DNA from: Lutibacter litoralis
GTDB taxonomy: Bacteria > Bacteroidota > Bacteroidia > Flavobacteriales > Flavobacteriaceae
Assembly (NCBI RefSeq): GCF_014646675.1
Contig: NZ_BMNS01000006.1
Location: 265,775-329,774, forward strand
Reading direction: 5' to 3'
DNA length: 64,000 nt
Each line of letters starts with the position of its first letter. The first letter of the stretch is position 1. Positions 27,933 to 36,021 of this stretch are shown one piece after another. The position numbers were made by a program, and so were the translations under genes. Below the pieces are notes generated by a model. That model saw nothing but the letters and a program-made list of their open reading frames with translations. It searched no databases and was not told the origin of the DNA.

Positions 27933-28580
27933 TATTTATTTCTAAATAACAGGTTTATTAATATTTGGAATTAGTTCAAATATAGAAGATTTTATATGTT
28001 TTTTATTAAGAATCTAATCAATATTTTGGTTAGGTTACTTCATATATTGTTGTCAAATTAATTTTAGTTAGACCAAATTCCGATTACATTATAGGTTTAT
28101 TAATTACACTTTGGTAGCCATTTAATAATATAGCCTATTTTTTTCTTATTTAAATTAAGCGATGGTTTATTGTTTTTTTAGAATAAAATGTATAAAATAC
28201 ATATAATAGCTTATGTTTTAAGTATATTTATTCATTTTTTGAGCTAAAATTTACTCAGATTTTATATTTTTAATCATTTTTACCACTGCTTTTTTCTGAT
28301 AAATATCATGTTTTGTTAAAATAATTAACAAATAAATTTTACAGTTATGGATATAAATTTCCAATTTTAAACTTACTAAATATATTATAATAGGTTGATT
28401 ATAAATTACATATAGCACCTTTTGTAATTCTATTATTTCACTATAGTTGTTCTAAAATATATGGTTTAAAAAAAATAAATTAAATAAATGTTAAAAATAC
28501 GGTTAAAGTTTAAGGGATTTTATATAGTTTTACGTCATACATAAAAACAAATTAATTTTTAACGTAATAATTTGTATAAA
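27933..28580. other. 648-base non-coding, very AT-rich region before the SusC gene
   Basis: No supportable coding frame on either strand. It holds a short palindrome, TTGTTAA (28313-28319) and TTAACAA (28325-28331), and a TAGTTTTA box (28525-28532) that fits TAnnTTTG except at the last base. The length and the change from tightly packed genes to open spacing suggest the promoter region of the susCD unit, but I cannot define its elements. Confidence 0.4.
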
Positions 28581-28826
28581 ATGGCTGTTAATAGACAACA
28601 TTTTTTAATTAAAAAAATATATAATTCACTATTAAGTGAACAAGAAATATTTTATAATAAATGGATTTGTTTAAAACCGAAACTTAAATTTTTTTTCAAC
28701 ATTCAGTTGAAGGCTTTAAAAACTTACTGTAGCACTAAAAATTTAAAATTTAAAGTAATACAAGCAAAAGCAACACTAAATACAAACTCAAATATTAACC
28801 TTTCTTTAAAAGTCACGCCTATGTAA
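28581..28826 (+). CDS. Small ORF of 81 residues, possibly a relic of a FecR-like anti-sigma N-terminus
   Basis: Starts at the ATG at 28581; a TTG at 28572 could add three residues. The segment HFLIKKIYNSLLSEQEIFYN recalls the helical N-terminus of Bacteroidota FecR-like anti-sigma factors (pattern of hydrophobic residues, LSxxE, then W), which are often encoded just before a SusC gene. The membrane segment and FecR domain are missing, and the C-terminal half is low-complexity. It could be a degenerate remnant, a leader peptide, or chance. I do not assign a function. Confidence 0.3.
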   Translation: MAVNRQHFLIKKIYNSLLSEQEIFYNKWICLKPKLKFFFNIQLKALKTYCSTKNLKFKVIQAKATLNTNSNINLSLKVTPM

Positions 28827-28914
28827 AATTCTACTTAAAGGAAATAGTAAGCTATTTCTAAAAAATCAAATCAAAATTAACTAACTCAAGTACAAACCTT
28901 AATTTTTACAAAAT

Positions 28915-31900
28915 ATGGAAATTAAAAAACTAAAAATGAAAATATCAGTATTTATACTGCTTTTTTCAATTTTTCAGATTACGGCAACTACAGTACATTC
29001 TAAAACAAACTTAATGAATGTATCTGTAAATAGTAGTTTGAATGAAATTTCAATTGATGAAAAACAAAACCTAATTACAGAAAACTCACCTAAAAATGTA
29101 ACCCAAACTGTTACAATAACTGGGGTGGTATCCGATGCTAGCGGTAATCCATTACCAGGAGTAAGTATTATGATTGTTGGAACTACTAAAGGAACTGACA
29201 CAGACTTTGATGGTAACTATACATTAGAAGCTAAAAAGGGTGATGTTTTACAGTTTTCTTACATGGGTATGAAAACCAAAAAAGTTACTGTTGGTAATTC
29301 AAATACTATCAACGTTTCTTTAGATGATGATTCTTCGGCATTAGAAGAAGTTGTTATTGTTGGGTATGGAACTCAGAAAAAAGTTAACTTAACAGGAGCT
29401 GTAAGTACGGTTTCTGCTGAGCAAATTGAATCTAGACCTGTTTCTAATGTAATGAATGCAATTCAAGGGGCAGTGCCTAATATGTTGTTAAGTGTTGGTA
29501 ATTCTGGTGGAGAACCGGGTGCAAACATGGCAATTAGCATACGTGGTGTTGGTTCTTTATCTGGAAACGACAGTCCTTATGTAATTGTTGACGGAATGCC
29601 TTTAGATAATCCAAATGAAATTAACAATATTAACCCAGAAGATATTGCAAACATTTCTGTATTAAAAGATGCTGCGTCAACTGCAATTTATGGTTCTAAG
29701 GCAGCTTTTGGAGTAATACTTATTACAACTAAAAGCGGAAGTGCTTCAGATGGTGTAAATGTTACATATTCTAATAACTTTATTTTTGCCTCACCGTTAA
29801 AACTACCAGAAATGATGAATTCGGTAGATTTTGCCAACTTCTTTAACTTATCTGCAACTAATGGTGGTAGTGGTAAAGTTTTTAGTGATGAAGTAATGGC
29901 TAGAATAATTGCATATGCTGAAGATCCTGTAAATAATCCAAATACTGTACCTAATGCATCAGGTGATAGATACCAACAATATACAGGTTCAAATGCGAAT
30001 ACAGATTGGTTTGATGCTATGTACAAAGATGTAGTTGCAAGACAACAACACAATATTAGTTTATCAGGAAAGCAAAATAAAGTAAAATACTTTCTTTCTG
30101 GATCTTTCTTCGACCAAGATGGTATTATGGAATATGGCGATGATGAATACCAACGTTATACGTTAAATTCTAAAATTGATACAGAAGTAAATGATTGGTT
30201 TTCAATGAATGCTAATATTAGATTATCAAAAACTTCTATTGAAAGACCAAGTTATGATAGAGGTTTATACTTACATAATATTGCTAGAAGATGGCCAGTT
30301 AATGGTATAATCATGCCAAACGGTAGTTATTCAGATGGTTCTGAGATTCCTTTTGTTATGGACGGAGGACGTTATAATAATGACAATGAAACAACAAATA
30401 CAAATTTAAATTTCATTTTTGAACCAATAAAAGATTTAAAAGTTACTGCAACATTGCTTTATAGAAATACACAATATATCTATAACAACCACAATGCAAA
30501 AGTTTCAACAACAGGACCTGCAGGAAATGAAATTATAAATAGAGCTTGGAATGATGTTAGTAAGTATGCAAGTAAGAGCACTTATTTATCTCCTAATTTA
30601 GTTATTTCTTACAATAAATCACTAAATAATGAAACACATAATTTTAGTGGAGTTGTAGGTTTCCAGCAAGAAGAAGATAAGTATACAAACTTATGGGGAA
30701 AAAGAAACGATTTAATTACAGATAATGTTCCTTCAATAAGCACAGCAGTTGGAGATGACCAAACAGATGATGGGGTTGGACACTATGCAACTAGAGGTTA
30801 TTTTGGACGTTTATCTTATGATTATCAAGGAAAATACTTAATTGAGTTTAATGGTCGTTATGACGCTTCATCAAAATTTGCAAGAGATGATAGATGGGCA
30901 TTTTTTCCTTCAGTTTCTGCAGGTTATAATTTAGCCAAAGAAGATTTTTGGAATGTTGACCAAATTGGAATGTTAAAACTTCGATTTTCTTATGGAAATT
31001 TAGGGAATCAAAATGTTTCAAATTACTTGTATGTACCAAGAATGCCAGTTAATACCAACTTATGGTGGGTAACTGACTCTGGAAGACCTAATTATACCAC
31101 AACGCCTGGTTTAATTAGTTCAGATATTACTTGGGAAAAAGTTTCAACTACAAACTTTGGTGTAGATGTTTCAGCAATGAACAGTAGATTATCTGCAAGT
31201 TTAGATGTATTTACAAGACAAACTGAAGATATGTTTGGGCCAGCTGAGAAATATCCAGGTTTATTAGGTACTGGAGCCCCTTTATCTAATAATGCCTCTT
31301 TAGAAACGAAAGGTTTTGGTTTAGTAGTTAAATGGAACGATGAAATAAATGATTTTAAATACGGAGCAAGTTTTAATATTTCAAATGCTAAAACAACGGT
31401 GTTAGAATATAAGAATCCAAATAATTTATTAAATACTTATAGAGAAGGTCAAACTATTGGTGAAATTTGGGGATTTGAAACTGTTGGGTTATACCAAAGC
31501 CAAGAAGAAATAGATAATGGTGCAGACCAATCTACAATGTATGGCGGTGTATGGTTTCCTGGAGATGTTCAGTATAAAGATTTAAATGATGATGGTCATA
31601 TTGACTGGGGTGATTCAACTACAGACAATCCTGGAGATAGAAAAATTATTGGTAACTCAACACCTCAATATCAATTTGGTTTAAATATGAATGCAAGCTA
31701 TAAAGGAATAGATTTATCTATGATATGGCAAGGTATTGGAAAAAGAGACTTATATATTGGTGGTCCTTATATGTTTGGTGTTCAAGGTAATTTATGGCAA
31801 TCTGCAGGTTTTGTAGATCATTTAGATTATTGGTCAGAAACTAATACAGATGCTTATTACGCGCGTCCTTCATTTAGATCTTCTTGGAGAAATCAAGAAA

Positions 31901-32154
31901 CTCAAACAAGATATTTACAAAATGCTGCATACCTAAGATTAAAAAATATTAGTTTAGGTTATACATTCCCAAAAACAATTTTAGAAACTTTAAACCTTAG
32001 TAAATTAAGAGTATTTGTGTCGGGAGAAAACGTATTAACATTTACAAAAATGGCAGATATGTTCGATCCAGAAACTACAGGTGGTTATTGGGGAAGTGGT
32101 AAAATTTACCCATTGCAGAAAGTACTTGCAATAGGAATGAATGTTCAATTTTAA
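28915..32154 (+). CDS. SusC-like TonB-dependent outer-membrane transporter
   Basis: 1079 residues. Signal peptide (the true start may be M8, MKISVFILLF), then a carboxypeptidase-regulatory-like domain (about 65-145, TGVVSDASGNPLPGV), the TonB-box region EEVVIVGYGTQKK, a plug domain (about 150-270, with the SVLKDAAST segment) and a 22-strand barrel to a C-terminal aromatic residue (MNVQF). SusC proteins pair with a SusD lid to import oligosaccharides using TonB energy. The susD gene follows after 13 bases, and the surrounding sulfatases and hexosaminidases indicate that the cargo is a sulfated HexNAc-containing oligosaccharide. Size and architecture are standard. Confidence 0.97.
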   Translation: MEIKKLKMKISVFILLFSIFQITATTVHSKTNLMNVSVNSSLNEISIDEKQNLITENSPKNVTQTVTITGVVSDASGNPLPGVSIMIVGTTKGTDTDFDGNYTLEAKKGDVLQFSYMGMKTKKVTVGNSNTINVSLDDDSSALEEVVIVGYGTQKKVNLTGAVSTVSAEQIESRPVSNVMNAIQGAVPNMLLSVGNSGGEPGANMAISIRGVGSLSGNDSPYVIVDGMPLDNPNEINNINPEDIANISVLKDAASTAIYGSKAAFGVILITTKSGSASDGVNVTYSNNFIFASPLKLPEMMNSVDFANFFNLSATNGGSGKVFSDEVMARIIAYAEDPVNNPNTVPNASGDRYQQYTGSNANTDWFDAMYKDVVARQQHNISLSGKQNKVKYFLSGSFFDQDGIMEYGDDEYQRYTLNSKIDTEVNDWFSMNANIRLSKTSIERPSYDRGLYLHNIARRWPVNGIIMPNGSYSDGSEIPFVMDGGRYNNDNETTNTNLNFIFEPIKDLKVTATLLYRNTQYIYNNHNAKVSTTGPAGNEIINRAWNDVSKYASKSTYLSPNLVISYNKSLNNETHNFSGVVGFQQEEDKYTNLWGKRNDLITDNVPSISTAVGDDQTDDGVGHYATRGYFGRLSYDYQGKYLIEFNGRYDASSKFARDDRWAFFPSVSAGYNLAKEDFWNVDQIGMLKLRFSYGNLGNQNVSNYLYVPRMPVNTNLWWVTDSGRPNYTTTPGLISSDITWEKVSTTNFGVDVSAMNSRLSASLDVFTRQTEDMFGPAEKYPGLLGTGAPLSNNASLETKGFGLVVKWNDEINDFKYGASFNISNAKTTVLEYKNPNNLLNTYREGQTIGEIWGFETVGLYQSQEEIDNGADQSTMYGGVWFPGDVQYKDLNDDGHIDWGDSTTDNPGDRKIIGNSTPQYQFGLNMNASYKGIDLSMIWQGIGKRDLYIGGPYMFGVQGNLWQSAGFVDHLDYWSETNTDAYYARPSFRSSWRNQETQTRYLQNAAYLRLKNISLGYTFPKTILETLNLSKLRVFVSGENVLTFTKMADMFDPETTGGYWGSGKIYPLQKVLAIGMNVQF

Positions 32155-32167
32155 AAACAATTAAGAA

Positions 32168-33904
32168 ATGAAAAAATATATATTTATAATGTTGCTTTTG
32201 TTGACGGTTGTTTCAATTTCTTGCGACGAAGATTTTTTAGATAGATTCCCTCAGGATGAAATTTCTCCACAGGATTATTGGAAAACACCTAACGACTTAA
32301 AGCTATATTTAAACCAGTTTTATACCTCTTTTCCAGTTCATAGTGGATGGAGTGGTGGTACATTTGAAACAGATAACAATAGTGATAACCTTGCCAGTTT
32401 TTGGATTAACGAAAGGTTTGTAGGTAATAATTCAACAGTACCTAATACTGGTGGTGGCTGGAATTGGGGATCTGTACGTGCAATTAATTTCTATCTAGAA
32501 AATAATTCAGATATTGAAGGTAGTGAAGAAGATATAAAACACTTTAATGGTGAAGCTTATTTCTTTAGAGCTATGATCTATTTTGATCTTGTGAAAAGAT
32601 TTGGAGATCTACCTTATATAGATAAAACTTTAGGAACAGATTCTGAAGAGTTATACTCAGAAAGGTTGCCTAGAAATGAAGTAGTTGATAAAATTATTGC
32701 AGATTTAGATTTAGCAATTGCCAACTTAAAGCCTAGAAATAACGCAGAAAATTTTAGAGTTCATAGAGGAATTGCTTTAGCTTTAAAATCAAATATTTGT
32801 TTGTATGAAGGAACCTGGGAAAAATACCATGCAGGAACAACGTTTGCAGCTGAAACAAATAATAGTCAAAAATATTTACAATTAGCAGCAGAAGCTTCAA
32901 ACACTCTAATAAATGAAGGTAACTATACACTTTATAATACAGGAAATGTAGATGAAGATTATAGAAATTTATTTATCCAACAAGATTATGCAGGTGTAAG
33001 TGAGGTAATGCTTTGGAAGAAGTATGATAAGTTAGATGGCGTAAGTCACAGAGTTGGTCATTACATTCCTAGAAATGGTTCTGGTACTGGTGTTACAAAG
33101 TCTTTAGTAGATAGTTATTTATGTACAGACGGTCAGCCAATAGCTGTTAGTCCTTTGTATACTCCAGAGCTTGAAAAAAGTTTAGGAACTATTGCGTCCA
33201 CTAGAGATCCAAGATTATCGCAACTTATATGTGAACCAGGTAATTTAATTACTGATAATGGTGGAATAAATGATGATATTTTTGAGTTTCCTACATTTCG
33301 TGATAATAATGAAGTTATTTGTACAACAGGTTTCCAAATCTATAAAGGTGGAACTACAGATCCAACAGAACGTGAAGAATGTGAAATGGGATCAATTATA
33401 TATAGGTATGCTGAAGTATTATTAAACTATGCTGAAGCTAAAGCTGAATTAGGAACTTTATCTCAAGCAGATCTTGATAAATCTATCAATCTTTTAAGAA
33501 CAAGAGCCGGAATGCCAGCAATGGTAATTGGTTCGATAGTTTCAGATCCAAATAAGGCATTTCCAGAATTAAGCGATTTAATAAATGAAATTAGACGTGA
33601 ACGTAGAGTTGAATTAGCTTTAGAAGGTAAAAGACTAGACGATTTATTAAGATGGAGAGCACATAGTCAGTTTGTAGGTAAAAGATTAAAAGGTTTTAAA
33701 ATTGTTGGTAGTGATTTAGAAACTGAATTTAGCGATTTAATTGGACCTACTATTCTTGTTGATGAAAATGGATATATAGATCCTTACAAAAATACAATTC
33801 CTGCTGGTTTTGGATTTAATCCTGAAAGAGATTATTTAAGTCCAATACCAACAGAACAATTGGTTTTAAGTAATGGTACACTTACTCAAAACCCTGGATG
33901 GTAA
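32168..33904 (+). CDS. SusD/RagB-family glycan-binding lipoprotein
   Basis: 578 residues. Lipobox S16-I-S-C19 followed at once by an acidic stretch (CDEDFLD), the surface-export type of signal seen in Bacteroidota surface lipoproteins. Typical SusD markers follow: DYWKTPNDL near the N-terminus, GEAYFFRAMIYFDLVKRFGD in the tetratricopeptide-like region, INEIRRERRVELALEGKR and the closing YLSPIPTEQLVLSNGTLTQNPGW. It forms the lid on the SusC barrel and binds glycan at the cell surface. Other lipoproteins of this locus lack the acidic stretch, so this is the one most clearly predicted to be surface-exposed. Confidence 0.97.
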   Translation: MKKYIFIMLLLLTVVSISCDEDFLDRFPQDEISPQDYWKTPNDLKLYLNQFYTSFPVHSGWSGGTFETDNNSDNLASFWINERFVGNNSTVPNTGGGWNWGSVRAINFYLENNSDIEGSEEDIKHFNGEAYFFRAMIYFDLVKRFGDLPYIDKTLGTDSEELYSERLPRNEVVDKIIADLDLAIANLKPRNNAENFRVHRGIALALKSNICLYEGTWEKYHAGTTFAAETNNSQKYLQLAAEASNTLINEGNYTLYNTGNVDEDYRNLFIQQDYAGVSEVMLWKKYDKLDGVSHRVGHYIPRNGSGTGVTKSLVDSYLCTDGQPIAVSPLYTPELEKSLGTIASTRDPRLSQLICEPGNLITDNGGINDDIFEFPTFRDNNEVICTTGFQIYKGGTTDPTEREECEMGSIIYRYAEVLLNYAEAKAELGTLSQADLDKSINLLRTRAGMPAMVIGSIVSDPNKAFPELSDLINEIRRERRVELALEGKRLDDLLRWRAHSQFVGKRLKGFKIVGSDLETEFSDLIGPTILVDENGYIDPYKNTIPAGFGFNPERDYLSPIPTEQLVLSNGTLTQNPGW

Positions 33905-34215
33905 TACATTAATTATTTATTTGAGTTAATAATTAAGTTTCAAACCCATTATTACTGTTTCATAAGCCTGAAATTGTAATAATGGGTTTGTTATATATAA
34001 GATATTTCTTGTTGTGTCGTTTCCATGAGGTTACTGAGTGGGGTTCAAATGCAGATACTATAAATTATAACTATTTTAAAACGAAATAAAACCATATGTG
34101 AAACTCAAATTAAATGTTATAAATACAATTATAAATTAGCTATTTTTAATTAAATTTACTGCTTATTATGTTTACATAAAAAGGCACCAATTAATTCTTA
34201 AAAATATAATTAAAT
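33905..34215. other. Intergenic region after susD
   Basis: 311 bases. It contains the hairpin at 33941-33990 and, nearer the next gene, a TATGTTTA box (34167-34174) that partly fits TAnnTTTG. No coding frame that I can support. The following sulfatase could be read through or have its own promoter. Confidence 0.4.
33941..33990 (+). terminator. Hairpin after susD, probable terminator
   Basis: Perfect 15-bp inverted repeat, CAAACCCATTATTAC (33941-33955) and GTAATAATGGGTTTG (33976-33990). The loop contains a further TTTCA/TGAAA pair, extending the stem. It lies 37 bases after the susD stop. There is no long T tract after it, so it may attenuate or stabilise the susCD message rather than end transcription. 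Confidence 0.6.
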
Positions 34216-35823
34216 ATGAAATCACAACCTATTTCCTTTATTTTAACTTGTATTTTCTTAGTTAATCTAATAAGTTGTACTACTAAAACTAAAACAACAA
34301 AAGAAACTCCCAAACAACCAAACATTGTTTTTATAATGAGTGATGACCACGCGTATCAAGCAATTAGTGCTTATGGTCACGGTCTTAACAATACTCCAAA
34401 TATTGATAGAATTGCAACAGAAGGTGTTATTTTTAACGGAGGGTATGTTACCAACTCAATTTGTGCTCCAAGTAGGGCTGTAATGCTTACTGGTAAACAT
34501 AGTCATATAAACGGAAAAGTTGACAATATTTTACCGTTTAATTGGGATCAAGATAATTTTGCTAAGCAATTGCAGAACTCTGGTTATCAAACGGCTATGG
34601 TAGGTAAAATTCATTTACATGGATTGCCACAAGGATTTGATTATTCTAATGTATTACCTGGACAAGGAGATTACTACAACCCAGATTTTATTGAAAACGG
34701 CGTGAAAAAACAATACCAAGGCTACGTTACAAATGTAACAACAGATATTGCTTTGGACTGGCTTCAAAATAAAAGACAAGCCGACGCTCCTTTTTTATTA
34801 TTATACCATCAAAAAGCACCTCACAGAACATGGATGCCAGAAGAAAAATATTTTACCTTATTTGATGATAAAAAGTTTGAACTTCCTGCTAACTTTTATG
34901 ATGATTACAAAGGAAGACCTGCCGCTGCAAAACACGAAATGGGTATCTATAAAGATTTAGATGTTGTGTACGACCTTAAAATGTTAGACAAAGAAGGAGA
35001 AATAAAAACAGGCTATAGAAAATGGTTTGAAAACCAGTACAATAGAATGGACTCTGTTCAAAAGGCTGCTTGGGATGCATATTATACTCCAATTATAAAC
35101 GATTTTAAAGAAAAAAATTACCAAGGAAAAGAATTAGCCGAATGGAAGTTTAACAGATATATGCAAGACTATTTGCGCACCATACAATCTGTAGATGATG
35201 GTGTTGGGGAAATTTTAGATTATTTGGAAGAAAACGGACTTACTGAAAATACAATTATAGTTTATACTTCAGATCAAGGATTTTATTTAGGAGAACACGG
35301 TTGGTTCGACAAACGTTTTATGTACGAAGAATCTTTTAGAACGCCTATTTTAATGAAGTATCCAAAAGAAATTAAACCAGGAACTGTTGTAAACGAATTG
35401 ATTCAGAATTTAGATTTTGCACCTACGTTTTTAGATTATGCGGGTATTGATATTCCTAAAGATATTCAAGGTGAATCTTTTAGAAAATTGGTAAATGGCG
35501 AAGCCAGTGAATGGAGAGATGCTATTTATTATACCTATTACGAATTTCCAGGTGAACACCACGTAAAACGTCATTATGGAATTAGAACAAAACAATACAA
35601 ATTAATTCATTTTTATTACGATATTGATACTTGGGAATTGTATGATTTAGAGAAAGATCCTTCTGAAATGAATAACATTTACAACAACCCAGCATATGCA
35701 GCTATCCAAAAAGATATGCATCAAAAGCTACAAGATTTAAGAGCTAAATATGGTGATAGTGATGAATTAACGCAACAAAATTTAGATAATTATTTAAAAG
35801 CTAAAGGGCTTACTAAGAAGTAG
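34216..35823 (+). CDS. S1-family sulfatase, N-acetylglucosamine-6-sulfatase-like (S1_11 type), lipoprotein
   Basis: 535 residues. Lipobox L18-I-S-C21, formylglycine motif C83-A-P-S-R87 within TNSIC, metal-binding MSDDHAYQA. SAYGHGLNNTPNIDRIA, GKIHLHG, GFDYSNVLPGQGDYYNPDF and DQGFYLGEHGWFDKRFMYEE match what I recall of S1_11 enzymes such as the Bacteroides GlcNAc-6-O-sulfatases. It should remove 6-sulfate from terminal GlcNAc in the periplasm, preparing it for GH20. It lies between susCD and the fourth GH20, which fits that order of action. The relationship to 15612-17186 is noted there. Confidence 0.92.
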   Translation: MKSQPISFILTCIFLVNLISCTTKTKTTKETPKQPNIVFIMSDDHAYQAISAYGHGLNNTPNIDRIATEGVIFNGGYVTNSICAPSRAVMLTGKHSHINGKVDNILPFNWDQDNFAKQLQNSGYQTAMVGKIHLHGLPQGFDYSNVLPGQGDYYNPDFIENGVKKQYQGYVTNVTTDIALDWLQNKRQADAPFLLLYHQKAPHRTWMPEEKYFTLFDDKKFELPANFYDDYKGRPAAAKHEMGIYKDLDVVYDLKMLDKEGEIKTGYRKWFENQYNRMDSVQKAAWDAYYTPIINDFKEKNYQGKELAEWKFNRYMQDYLRTIQSVDDGVGEILDYLEENGLTENTIIVYTSDQGFYLGEHGWFDKRFMYEESFRTPILMKYPKEIKPGTVVNELIQNLDFAPTFLDYAGIDIPKDIQGESFRKLVNGEASEWRDAIYYTYYEFPGEHHVKRHYGIRTKQYKLIHFYYDIDTWELYDLEKDPSEMNNIYNNPAYAAIQKDMHQKLQDLRAKYGDSDELTQQNLDNYLKAKGLTKK

Positions 35824-35846
35824 TTTAGTTTTTTTTGGTTAAACTT

Positions 35847-35966
35847 CGTCAGCTCGAGCGAATATTTTACCTTTTTAGGCTAAGCATTAGTATCGAGAAT
35901 AGAAATTTTATAAAAAAAACAATAGTTCTAGATACTATTTTTTACCAAAAATTACTCGAACTGACG
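35847..35966. repeat. Palindromic REP-like element, copy 1
   Basis: About 120 bases bounded by CGTCAGCTCGAG (35847-35858) and CTCGAACTGACG (35955-35966), which are nearly inverted. Inside are AGTATCGAGAATAG and TAGTTCTAGATACTA, also inverted, and a CCTTTTTAGG hairpin. A second copy with the same internal order lies at 58939-59059. Flanking bases (ATTTAAATAAC on the right) are also shared. Both copies end about 54 bases before a start codon. Probably a non-autonomous palindromic repeat that might also affect transcription. Confidence 0.75.
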
Positions 35967-36021
35967 TAACACTATATTTAAATAACAAAATAGAAAGCAA
36001 AATAGTTTAATTTATTAAAAT

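Noticed and set aside
28313..28331. TTGTTAA/TTAACAA palindrome as the susC operator
   Set aside because: Short and made mostly of A and T in very AT-rich DNA; likely by chance, and 600 bases from susC.
29688..30053. 121-residue antisense frame inside the SusC gene
   Set aside because: Fully inside a strongly supported gene; no domain recognised; typical shadow frame.
35821..36021. Rho-independent terminator after the sulfatase at 34216
   Set aside because: Palindromes here belong to the dispersed REP-like element; no hairpin with T tract could be isolated.
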